Shown: in pieces, positions 1 through 8,202 of the stretch
How positions within the stretch are numbered: the stretch's first letter is position 1
How the letters are laid out: each line of letters opens with the position of its first letter
Assembly: GCA_964016105.1 (NCBI GenBank)
Contig: CAXHEX010000005.1
Span: 1-64,000 of the forward strand
Direction of reading: 5' to 3'
DNA length: 64,000 bases
Origin: Ketobacter sp964016105
Lineage (GTDB): Bacteria > Pseudomonadota > Gammaproteobacteria > Pseudomonadales > Ketobacteraceae
The notes under the pieces: generated by a model
Databases searched by the model: none
Seen by the model: only the letters and a program-made list of their open reading frames with translations
Told to the model about the DNA's origin: nothing
Translations under genes and position numbers: made by a program

Positions 1-2746
1 CGGTTCCGTTTATCACCAGCTGACCTAGGGTCAGGTCTGCGTCTCCGCTATTGCTGACGGTCAGGCTTTGGCTGGAGGAGCTGCCCAAGGTTAGCTGGCC
101 ATAAGCCAGGCTGGTGGCGCTAACGGCGATATTGGGAGAAGTGGAAGTGGCTTCACCGGCGTGCTCCAATGCTAAATAGCCCAGGTAATAATAACGGGCA
201 CCACCATCCGGGCTAACCGCCACGGTTAACGTAATAGTTCCATCATTTTCTGGCTCAATGGCCATGAACTGAGCCTGATCAGAGGTGTTATCAGCCACCT
301 CCAAGTCTTGGAACTGGGTTCCATTTACCGTGTAACGAATGAGTCGGCCATTACCGGAGTCGTCATTACCCCGGGAAGCAAACAGGGTTAGATTGTATTG
401 GCTGGAGGTATCCAGATTACTTATTACCAGCTCTGATTGAAGCGCCAGGGCTGCAGCGTGGCCGCTGGCCGTGCCACCCCAAAGAGTATCCTGACTGGTG
501 TTGGGGTCTAAACCCAATGTATTACCGGGTAAGCCCGCGCTGTTCTGGCCGTTAAAGCTTTCGGTAATATTAAGCCCGATTGAACTGGATGTTGAATCGG
601 TCTTGGTCAGATTGGAAATAGAACCGGATGCGCCGGAGATATTATTTAAACCGGTGGTGGAAATAGAACCAAAATCAACCTCGATAATGTCTCCTTCCTC
701 AAAGACAGCAGACGCGTCCTGGAAGCCCCGCCCATCCAGAGGAATAACCGTTTGAGGACTGCTTGAGTCATTGGTATCGAAAACCAAATTAGCACTGAAT
801 GAACCGTTTACCAGGGGATTAAAGAATATCTCTATTTCGCACCCAGCCCCCACAGCAACAGTAGCATTGTCACAATCGTTGGATCCACCAAACCTGAACA
901 CACCACCAGCATCGTCGGTTATGGCCATGGAAGAAAATATAAGGTTAGCGTCACCGCGATTGGACACCAGAAATCTGCGCTTACGATCCGTTCCCGCAAC
1001 AAAGGTTCCCAAATCAACGGTCTCATCCACGTAGTATGCCAACGCACCAACTGTAGACCGCCCTTGCCCTTGGAGATCTATTTGTGTAGTGGCAGCACTG
1101 GGATCATTGGACGCGATGGTGACATTCGCCAATTTGCTACCAGCAGAAGATGGCGCAAACTCTACGTCGAAACTGCAGTCAGCTCCTGCAGACAAGGTGC
1201 TATTACTACAACTATTTGAGGTGAGAGAGAACTGATTGGAGTCCGCCCCTTGAAGAGCAATAGTGGTTACATCCAGGTCGCTGTCACCGGTATTTATAAC
1301 TTTTACCGATCGCGTTCCCACACTTCCCACTGTAACAGGTAGGAACTCTAACTCTTCGGCACTGGCACTCAAAGTCTGAGGCAAAGGGACAGCCCGACCA
1401 TCATTAGTAATCTCCAGGGCACCCAGGTACGCGTTTTGAGCGCTACCAGCGGGGCTCACCTGAACATCGATTGTAATGGTGCCGTTAGCGTCTGGCTGAA
1501 CCCCCAGAAATACGGCTTGGGTGCTGGTGTTATCGGCAGCATCCAAATCAGAAGAAGCACTGGAGTTAACGGTGTACCGAGCCAACCGGCCCAAACCACC
1601 ATCATCTCCACTTTTCGAAGCAAAAAGCTTCAATGTGTAGACGTTGTCAGGGTTTAGATGGTGAAGTTCGATACGACCGGTGGTTGAACTATTAACCGAA
1701 ATGCTATCGTTGCTCACTTCCTGAGGATACCCCAGGGTATTGCCACCTAAACCGAGACTATCTGTGCCGCTAAAGCTTTGCACAACTTCAGCACCCACAC
1801 CGGAGCTGGCACCTGTGGATTTGAGGATGTTAACGGTGTCTCCATCCGAATCCGCAAGACTGCTGTATCCGGTGGCGGCAGTATTGCCCAAGTCGAGCAC
1901 CAATGTTTCGCCATTGGCAAAATTCGGGCTAACAGCGGCAACTTCATCCAAAGATGCTTGAGCGGCTTCTTGCAATAGCTGGGTGGTTGCATCGTCCAGG
2001 CCCAATAATGGTGAACGACCGATGGGGCTTTGCCCGTAAATCTTACCAAACAGAATTAACGCATTTAAATATCGGCCAGCGGCAGCAGCATGGTAATCAT
2101 CTTCGCGATGAAGGCGGATATCGGTACCTGCATCCAACACCTTTTCCCAGGTACTACCCACTCGTGCCAAATCCGTGTCCCCAGCCGGAATAGGCGAATC
2201 CGCATTGGCTGGCAGATGGCGGTTGTAGAAGTCATGGTACGCGTATCGAATTTGAGCCTGCATCTCGTGGGGATCAGCAAAGGTATCGGGGTAATAACTG
2301 TGGTCCGGATGCCTGGACCAGGGCTCATAAAAAACCACTCGGGCACTGGGATTGGCTGCCTTTACAGCGTTATAGACATCGGTAGCCCCGGTGCGGAAGT
2401 TTTGCGGGTTTCCTATATTTTCAGTGGAGCGGACTGAGTTACCCTGCACCACCACAACATCCCAAGTACCTTGAGCAATCAACTGCACCGCCGCACTGCC
2501 ACCGTTTCCAGCCATGTGCCCGGCAAGCCACATACCGCCAGGGGTAGTAAATTCATAATTGGGTGGAGATTCACCGGCATCAACCGCCAAGTCGTGAACC
2601 AGTTTCGGCACCGGGCCTTCAAACGTGAAGCTGTTCCCTATGAAAAGTATATTCTCGGCCACGGCGGACTGCCCAAGCCCGAATACTCCTAAAAACAAAC
2701 TTACAATCAGAGCCCTGGGAGAAACTGTTCCCTTGTTAAATCTCAT
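1..2746 (-). CDS. Secreted SGNH/GDSL-type hydrolase with repeated beta-sandwich and choice-of-anchor-D modules (3' end outside window)
   Basis: About 915 codons are open from the ATG at 2746 to the left edge, so the C-terminus is missing. Residues 1-31 form a signal peptide ending SAVA. A SGNH hydrolase domain (about 30-265) follows: ILFIGNSF puts the nucleophile at Ser39, VVVVQGNS is the block III-like segment, and DDYH supplies Asp216 and His219. The start resembles DUF4886-type SGNH enzymes. Two homologous modules of about 175 residues (270-450 and 680-855) share FxGxxSxGLxGNTLG, LFAS+GxD and AxNTSxQAxF. ASH/HYDIN-like choice-of-anchor D repeats lie at about 455-555, 560-675 and 860 onward. 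An exported esterase or carbohydrate deacetylase is likely; the substrate is unknown. The upstream neighbour aceA is unrelated and separated by a terminator. Confidence 0.8.
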   Translation of the reverse strand, partial: MRFNKGTVSPRALIVSLFLGVFGLGQSAVAENILFIGNSFTFEGPVPKLVHDLAVDAGESPPNYEFTTPGGMWLAGHMAGNGGSAAVQLIAQGTWDVVVVQGNSVRSTENIGNPQNFRTGATDVYNAVKAANPSARVVFYEPWSRHPDHSYYPDTFADPHEMQAQIRYAYHDFYNRHLPANADSPIPAGDTDLARVGSTWEKVLDAGTDIRLHREDDYHAAAAGRYLNALILFGKIYGQSPIGRSPLLGLDDATTQLLQEAAQASLDEVAAVSPNFANGETLVLDLGNTAATGYSSLADSDGDTVNILKSTGASSGVGAEVVQSFSGTDSLGLGGNTLGYPQEVSNDSISVNSSTTGRIELHHLNPDNVYTLKLFASKSGDDGGLGRLARYTVNSSASSDLDAADNTSTQAVFLGVQPDANGTITIDVQVSPAGSAQNAYLGALEITNDGRAVPLPQTLSASAEELEFLPVTVGSVGTRSVKVINTGDSDLDVTTIALQGADSNQFSLTSNSCSNSTLSAGADCSFDVEFAPSSAGSKLANVTIASNDPSAATTQIDLQGQGRSTVGALAYYVDETVDLGTFVAGTDRKRRFLVSNRGDANLIFSSMAITDDAGGVFRFGGSNDCDNATVAVGAGCEIEIFFNPLVNGSFSANLVFDTNDSSSPQTVIPLDGRGFQDASAVFEEGDIIEVDFGSISTTGLNNISGASGSISNLTKTDSTSSSIGLNITESFNGQNSAGLPGNTLGLDPNTSQDTLWGGTASGHAAALALQSELVISNLDTSSQYNLTLFASRGNDDSGNGRLIRYTVNGTQFQDLEVADNTSDQAQFMAIEPENDGTITLTVAVSPDGGARYYYLGYLALEHAGEATSTSPNIAVSATSLAYGQLTLGSSSSQSLTVSNSGDADLTLGQLVINGT

Positions 2747-3223
2747 CACTTTTTGCCCTTGTGCGTGTGCGAGTGCAATCCACTTGAACCGAGTTTTCGG
2801 CGTTTGAGTTAGCAATCAGCTGGCGGGTTATTGAACTCCAACAAAATATACCTGGATAAAAAGAAGCCAATGCATATAACCAGCTGGTATTAAGGTGAAA
2901 AGTTTAGCAGGATTTAGGCCATAATAAGGTGAACAACTCATCAATTAGGCTGATCTCCAATATCGAGTTGATATGTTATTGATTTTCATAACTAAAAGGA
3001 TTCGTTTAGAATTGTTAATCTAATAAATGAATCCAGGGGATAAAATCGAGAAAAAAGGCCTCCCGACCCAACTGTAAAGTTTTTCGACAGCCACCCCAAA
3101 AAACTGAACAATTAACGATCAAAGCAGACCCATTAATCCGGAATTTCCACAAAAAAACCGGGCCTTTAGGCCCGGTTTTTTTTATGCGGCAACCGGCTGG
3201 CTACCACAGGTTATGAATGCAGC
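2747..3223. other. Intergenic region without a gene
   Basis: This is the longest gene-free stretch in the window (477 bases). It lies between the end of aceA and the start of the SGNH gene, both on the minus strand. It holds the strong terminator at 3151-3183 and an AT-rich part (about 2840-3060) that presumably carries the promoter of the SGNH gene. I could not pick out a convincing -35/-10 pair, RNA gene or small coding region in it. Confidence 0.6.
3151..3183. terminator. Bidirectional rho-independent terminator after aceA
   Basis: CCGGGCC (3158-3164), loop TTTA, then GGCCCGG (3169-3175) form a perfect 7-bp GC stem. A run of seven A precedes it and a run of eight T follows, so it can terminate in either direction. 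It sits 41 bases past the aceA stop and should end the aceA transcript. Confidence 0.9.
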
Positions 3224-4819
3224 TTAGAACTGATTCATGGTGTTGTCTTTACCAGAAGCCTTAAGGGCTGCATCACCAGAGAAATACTCTTTGTGATCAT
3301 CACCGATGTCGGAACCAGCCATGTTCTGGTGCTTAACACAGGCGATACCCTGACGGATTTCCTTACGCTGCACACCAGCAACATAAGCCAGCATACCTTC
3401 ATCACCGAAGTAGCCTTTGGCCAGATTGTCAGTGGACAATGCCGCAGTATGGTAGGTAGGCAGAGTGATCAAGTGGTGGAAGATACCTGCTTCACGGGAC
3501 GCATCAGCCTGGAACGCCTGGATGCGACGATCCGCTTCTGCAGACAGCTCAGTCTCGTCATATTCCACGCTCATCAGGTTGTTACGATCGTAGGCAGAAA
3601 CGTCTTTACCTTCGTCATTCCAAGCATCAAATACCTGCTGACGGAAGTTCAGAGTCCAGTTGAAGGAAGGACTGTTGTTGTAAACCAACTTGGCGCTGGG
3701 CACCACTTCACGGATACGGTTAACCATACCAGCAATTTGGCCAACATGGGGCTTTTCTGTCTCGATCCACAGCAAATCTGCACCGTTCTGTAGCGAAGTG
3801 ATACAGTCAAGAACTACACGATCTTCACCGGAACCCTTCTTGAACTGGAACAAACCGGAAGCCAAACGCTTGGGACGCAACAACTTACCATTGGCTTTAA
3901 CAACCACGTCACCATTTTCGATATCAGCAGCGCTTTCAACGTAATCACCGTCCAAGAACGCATTGTACTGGTCACCCAAGTCACCTGGTTCGTTAGTTAC
4001 AGCGATTTGCTTAGTCAAACCAGCACCCAAAGAGTCAGTTCGGGCAACGATTACACCGTCGTCCACACCCAATTCCATAAACGCGTATCGAACAGCGCGG
4101 ATCTTCGCCAAAAAGTCTTCGTGAGGAACGGTTACCTTACCGTCTTGGTGCCCACACTGCTTCTCGTCAGAAACCTGGTTTTCAATTTGGATACAGCAAG
4201 CACCCGCTTCGATGAATTTCTTCGCCAACAGATAAGTGGCTTCAGCGTTACCAAAGCCCGCATCGATATCAGCGATGATGGGTACTACGTGGGTTTGGAA
4301 GCCGTCTACTTTAGCTTGAATTTCTTCCGCTTTAGCAGAGTCACCTGCACTACGTGCATCGTCCAATCCGCGGAACAGTCCGCCCAATTCACGGGCATCA
4401 GCTTGACGCAAAAAGGTGTAAAGTTCTTCGATCAGGTCGGCAACGGAGGTTTTTTCGTGCATGGACTGATCAGGAAGAGGACCAAATTCAGAACGCAGTG
4501 CAGCTACCATCCAACCAGACAGGTACAAGTAACGACGATTGGTATCACCCAAGTGCTTTTTGATAGCGATCAGTTTTTGTTGACCGATAAAACCGTGCCA
4601 GCAACCCAGAGATTGAGTGTACTGTGCAGAATCGGCATCGTAGGCAGCCATGTCTTCACGCATGATTTTGGCTGTGTATTTAGCAATATCCAGGCCTGTC
4701 TTGAAGCGATTTTGCAAACGCATACGGGCAACAGACTCAGGGTTGATTGCGCTCCAGGTGGGTCCGTTTGCGGCGATGACAGACGCAGCCTCATCGGTGA
4801 AAGTGGCGTAATTAGACAT
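3224..4819 (-). CDS. aceA: Isocitrate lyase
   Basis: Splits isocitrate into glyoxylate and succinate, the first step of the glyoxylate shunt needed for growth on acetate or fatty acids; cytosolic. The product is 531 residues, the same length as the Pseudomonas-type enzyme and about 100 longer than E. coli AceA. The catalytic signature KQCGH places the active-site cysteine at residue 222, and conserved segments such as DIDAGFGN and WIETEKP are present. An in-frame ATG lies 66 bases upstream, but the ATG at 4819 is preferred because AGAGGA lies just before it and the protein then starts MSNYATF. Transcribed alone: a strong terminator follows at 3151-3183. No malate synthase gene is in the window. 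Confidence 0.96.
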   Translation of the reverse strand: MSNYATFTDEAASVIAANGPTWSAINPESVARMRLQNRFKTGLDIAKYTAKIMREDMAAYDADSAQYTQSLGCWHGFIGQQKLIAIKKHLGDTNRRYLYLSGWMVAALRSEFGPLPDQSMHEKTSVADLIEELYTFLRQADARELGGLFRGLDDARSAGDSAKAEEIQAKVDGFQTHVVPIIADIDAGFGNAEATYLLAKKFIEAGACCIQIENQVSDEKQCGHQDGKVTVPHEDFLAKIRAVRYAFMELGVDDGVIVARTDSLGAGLTKQIAVTNEPGDLGDQYNAFLDGDYVESAADIENGDVVVKANGKLLRPKRLASGLFQFKKGSGEDRVVLDCITSLQNGADLLWIETEKPHVGQIAGMVNRIREVVPSAKLVYNNSPSFNWTLNFRQQVFDAWNDEGKDVSAYDRNNLMSVEYDETELSAEADRRIQAFQADASREAGIFHHLITLPTYHTAALSTDNLAKGYFGDEGMLAYVAGVQRKEIRQGIACVKHQNMAGSDIGDDHKEYFSGDAALKASGKDNTMNQF

Positions 4820-4863
4820 GGTAGTTCCTCTACGTTGGATTATGGATATCGAAGCGAACGGGC

Positions 4864-4881
4864 TGACTGAGTTGTCAGTCA
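4864..4881. promoter_or_regulatory. Inverted repeat upstream of aceA (candidate operator or leader hairpin)
   Basis: TGACTGA (4864-4870), spacer GTTG, then TCAGTCA (4875-4881) form a perfect 7-bp inverted repeat 45-62 bases upstream of the aceA start. A possible minus-strand promoter, TTCATT - 17 bases - TAGAAT, lies further upstream at about 4911-4939, which would put the repeat just downstream of the transcription start. It could bind a repressor or fold in the leader. No regulator is identified. Confidence 0.35.
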
Positions 4882-4994
4882 ACATCCCTCACATAAGATG
4901 ATAGCCATTCTATGGACCACCGCAGCATAAATGAAATCAATAGATCATATAGTCGGCATTTATTTTATGAATAAAGGATGGGTATGGGGGACAA

Positions 4995-5786
4995 TCATGG
5001 GAGAACAATAGAGCCCTGCATAAAGCAGACAGCGGAGCCGGAGATAGAGACTCTACCCTGCCCCACAACGCAAGCCACATCGCCTCCTCGGCTGGACAAT
5101 TGACGCGCCTGCAAATGAGGCGTTCCCAGCCTCTCGGCCCAATATGGAGCTAATTGAGTGTAGGCAGAACCCGTAACAGGGTCTTCATCGATACCATAGT
5201 TGGGCGCAAAAAATCGTACCACAAAATCACAGTCACTGCCGGGAGCGGTTACCGCAACCCCCCGCAAATCCAGCTTTTTTAACTGTGTCATGTCTGGCTG
5301 GATTTGCCGCAACTGATCCTCACTGTCCAGCACCACCAGATAATCCTCAGACGCCAGACATAACTCTGGCTGCACACCCAGGCCAAGCAGCAAAGCAGCG
5401 GGGGTATCGCACACCTTACCGGGCTGGGCAGGGAAATCCATGGAAAAACATTGACCCGATCGTTCCACCACTAAGGGGCCGGAAGCGGAGTCAAATTGAA
5501 TCAGAGGTTGCTGCCAGCCACAAAATTCATAAAGCACAAAAGCCGCTGCAAGGGTGGCATGACCACACAACTTTACCTCGCTGGTGGGTGTAAACCAACG
5601 AATATGGAATCCATCTCCTTTAGGCACAAAGAAAACCGTTTCTGACAAATTGTTTTCTTCCGCCATGGACTGCATTAGCGAATCGGGCAACCATCGCTGC
5701 AATGGCACCACTGCCGCGGGATTGCCTTGGAACAATTTCGACGCAAAGGCGTCAACCTGATAAAGCTGCAACGTTTCACTGGCCAT
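4995..5786 (-). CDS. PhzF family epimerase/isomerase
   Basis: 263 residues, close to the usual 260-300 of the PhzF/YddE (diaminopimelate-epimerase-like) fold. The N-terminus LYQVDAFASKLFQGNPAAVV, the segment AEENNLSETVF with the family's acidic catalytic position, CGHATLAAA, and DEDPVTGSAY near residue 200 are all family hallmarks. PhzF proteins catalyse isomerisations on small acidic metabolites; the substrate here cannot be read from sequence, and no phenazine genes are nearby. The start ATG overlaps the stop of the upstream GFA-family gene by one base (TAATG), so the two are almost certainly co-transcribed and translationally coupled. Confidence 0.88.
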   Translation of the reverse strand: MASETLQLYQVDAFASKLFQGNPAAVVPLQRWLPDSLMQSMAEENNLSETVFFVPKGDGFHIRWFTPTSEVKLCGHATLAAAFVLYEFCGWQQPLIQFDSASGPLVVERSGQCFSMDFPAQPGKVCDTPAALLLGLGVQPELCLASEDYLVVLDSEDQLRQIQPDMTQLKKLDLRGVAVTAPGSDCDFVVRFFAPNYGIDEDPVTGSAYTQLAPYWAERLGTPHLQARQLSSRGGDVACVVGQGRVSISGSAVCFMQGSIVLP

Positions 5787-6169
5787 TAATCATCCTTGCT
5801 CAGGTGAGCCACCTTATGGGCATGCTGCTCCCAATTTTGACCATCGAATTTTTCCACCACTAAATTAGAGGGTACGGGGTCCAGGCAACGCACATTAATA
5901 TCAATACCATCGGGATTTGAGCGCGGCGTATAAAAAGGCTTTACGCCGCAGCTGGAGCAAAAAGTGTGTTTTGCCACCCCGGTATTAAAGGTGTAAGTGG
6001 TCAGGTTATCCTGACCACTGAGCAGCTTAAATTTTGAAAGGGGCAGAATAAGGTGTAGAAATCCCGCCTTGGAACAGATGGAGCAATTGCAATCCTGACA
6101 CTCAATGGTTTCAGGCGCTTCGATTTCAAACGTGACCGCGCCGCAATGACAGCTTCCCTGGTATTTCAC
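5786..6169 (-). CDS. GFA/CENP-V family zinc-binding protein
   Basis: 127 residues with the zinc ligand pattern of the glutathione-dependent formaldehyde-activating (Gfa/CENP-V) family: CHCGAV near the N-terminus, CxxCxxC in DCNCSICSK, and CSSCG near residue 95. Members are small cytosolic zinc proteins; a few act on glutathione-formaldehyde adducts, most are uncharacterised. The start codon is GTG at 6169, supported by AAGGGGG about nine bases upstream. First gene of a two-gene unit with the PhzF-like gene, joined by a one-base stop/start overlap. Enzymatic role uncertain. Confidence 0.82.
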   Translation of the reverse strand: MKYQGSCHCGAVTFEIEAPETIECQDCNCSICSKAGFLHLILPLSKFKLLSGQDNLTTYTFNTGVAKHTFCSSCGVKPFYTPRSNPDGIDINVRCLDPVPSNLVVEKFDGQNWEQHAHKVAHLSKDD

Positions 6170-6263
6170 CTAATGCGCCCCCTTGGAGATTTATGTTAAG
6201 ACCCGCCATTGGTTGTAACATAAAACCGTTCACTGCCGGAAGCGCTGCAACAGGAATTCAGCA

Positions 6264-8180
6264 TTAATGCAAGTGCGGCACCACACCCACCTGGGGCATA
6301 TCCGCCAAGCCCACATCACGGGCATGCTCTTCGAAACCTTTGTTCTTCCAGAAAAAGGCCCCTGGCATGGTGGTAGGTATCACCAAAACATAAAACAACG
6401 CTCGACCTATCAGCAACCCAGGTAACCCCAACAGCAACAGTGCAACACTGGCAAATACCGCCAATGGCGCCGTTGCCGGCAACAATACCATTAAACCAGC
6501 CACCAGGGCGCAAGCAACCAATAACGCGTTACGTAAATAGTAGGTTTTTCCAAAGGTAGTGCACTGAACGTAATGGGCAGCGGCACCTTCTCCGGATTCT
6601 GTATTGAGGTATTTCCCATGGGCAAACAGACCAACTACTTCCGCCACAAAACCCACCAACGCCATCAATCCCAGGCTCGCCAACAAGCTAGACAAATCCG
6701 CTCCATTGGACAGCGCCACCGGAACCATAAACAATCCCAATAAGATGCTCCCCAGACTGAACAGGGTGCCAAAGAACGACGTGATCACTTGCCAGTGATT
6801 CCAAAACGGTCGAGCTTTAATGCGATAACTCTTGTGCATGTACCACATGCCCACCAGGCCAGATATCACGGCGAATGCGCCGGCAAGCTGCGCCACTGCA
6901 TCCACAAAACCCCAACCCAGCCAGATATTGATTAACTTAAGCCCGGTAAAGCCACTAAGCCCCGCCAGGAAAAGGGACACACCCAACGCCTCACGGGAAA
7001 CCGGTGAGTATTTCAGGTTATTAAAACCACGATAAAAACGCATTGGCTTACCCAAGTGCATGGTGGACAGGAATAAGCCCCACCCTTGCAGTGCCGCCAA
7101 CAACAACAAAAAGGGAATGAAGGCAGCGCTGGATTGGAATGCCACAAAACTCTCCACCCCAAACCAGGAACCCAGCAATACCGCCATAAATGCGCCCATG
7201 GCACCTTGGGATGCCAGAGTAAAGATAACCAGGGGATTTTCGCGGGAACTGAGCCGCGCCAGATTCCAGGATGCGTCTTTACCTTGCTTTTCATCCACCA
7301 CCGAACGGAACTGACCGTCATCGCCCTTATAGTATTTCACTGGCATGGAATCGGTACGCGTCACCTCGTTGGGCATGGAACGAGTTTGCTGAAAACGGAT
7401 ATTAGGCTGTGTAATGGATGGATCCGGAAATCCGGGGATGTGAGTCAGAACCTGCTCCCGGTTTTCCGGGGTGTTTTCCACCACACCGAAGTTCAATGCG
7501 TTACCCAAGCATGCTGACACGCAGGCAGGCTTAAGACCTTCTTCCAACCGATCCACACACATGTTGCACTTGGATACTTGCCCTTGGATGGGATCCAATT
7601 GGGGCGCATTGTAAGGACACACCCAGGTGCAGTAACCACAGCCAAAACAGGTATCGGGATCCTGTAACACCGCGCCGTATTCGGCGTGCTTGGTATAAGC
7701 TCGGGTGGGACAGCCTTTCAAACACACTGGATCATCACAATGATTACAGGCCATGGATATATTCATGCGCTTGTAATCAGGATAAGTGCCCCCTTCCACA
7801 TAACCCACGGAGCGGAAACTGATATGGGCCGGATTGCCATTTTTTTCACTACAGGCGGCTTCGCAGGCGTGACAGCCAATGCAATTGTCTGAAGTAAAAT
7901 GAAAACCGTGCTGCTTGTTTCGGTTCGGGTTCTCCCCCACTGCGGGGTTCTCATTGATTTTCAGAGAGCGTTCTGCGGGCAATGCGCCTTCGCTCAAATC
8001 CAACAAATCTATTTTCACGCCGTAGCGATTCTGTTCTTTAACCTGTGGGTCGTACAGCTTTGCGTAGCTCTGCTCTCCAGGACGATGCTCCCACATACGC
8101 TCGGGTTCGGTGTAAACGGGGTCTGGCTCAGCGCCAATCTGATCCAAACGATCTCGAACTGACTTTAACAAACTCAACAT
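6264..8180 (-). CDS. Fused DmsB-DmsC-like iron-sulfur and membrane-anchor subunit of a molybdoenzyme
   Basis: 638 residues joining two proteins usually encoded separately. After an N-terminal extension of about 90 residues, a DmsB/NrfC-like ferredoxin part (92-230) has sixteen cysteines in four sets: C100/103/106/110, C145/148/153/157, C178/181/184/188 and C205/208/220/224. That is enough for four [4Fe-4S] clusters. The second half (about 310-620) has eight predicted membrane helices and resembles DmsC, the quinol-oxidising anchor. It should carry electrons from the quinol pool to the molybdenum subunit encoded 22 bases upstream. SD GGAGAG precedes the ATG. No Tat signal, so the clusters face the cytoplasm. 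Function of the pair is inferred; see the catalytic subunit. Confidence 0.85.
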   Translation of the reverse strand: MLSLLKSVRDRLDQIGAEPDPVYTEPERMWEHRPGEQSYAKLYDPQVKEQNRYGVKIDLLDLSEGALPAERSLKINENPAVGENPNRNKQHGFHFTSDNCIGCHACEAACSEKNGNPAHISFRSVGYVEGGTYPDYKRMNISMACNHCDDPVCLKGCPTRAYTKHAEYGAVLQDPDTCFGCGYCTWVCPYNAPQLDPIQGQVSKCNMCVDRLEEGLKPACVSACLGNALNFGVVENTPENREQVLTHIPGFPDPSITQPNIRFQQTRSMPNEVTRTDSMPVKYYKGDDGQFRSVVDEKQGKDASWNLARLSSRENPLVIFTLASQGAMGAFMAVLLGSWFGVESFVAFQSSAAFIPFLLLLAALQGWGLFLSTMHLGKPMRFYRGFNNLKYSPVSREALGVSLFLAGLSGFTGLKLINIWLGWGFVDAVAQLAGAFAVISGLVGMWYMHKSYRIKARPFWNHWQVITSFFGTLFSLGSILLGLFMVPVALSNGADLSSLLASLGLMALVGFVAEVVGLFAHGKYLNTESGEGAAAHYVQCTTFGKTYYLRNALLVACALVAGLMVLLPATAPLAVFASVALLLLGLPGLLIGRALFYVLVIPTTMPGAFFWKNKGFEEHARDVGLADMPQVGVVPHLH

Positions 8181-8202
8181 AATTCTCTCCTCAACCTATC
8201 CC

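Noticed and set aside
4007..4870. A 287-codon open frame antisense to aceA
   Set aside because: It lies wholly over isocitrate lyase on the other strand, has no domain I recognise and no independent SD or promoter; a long shadow frame is common opposite a well-expressed gene.
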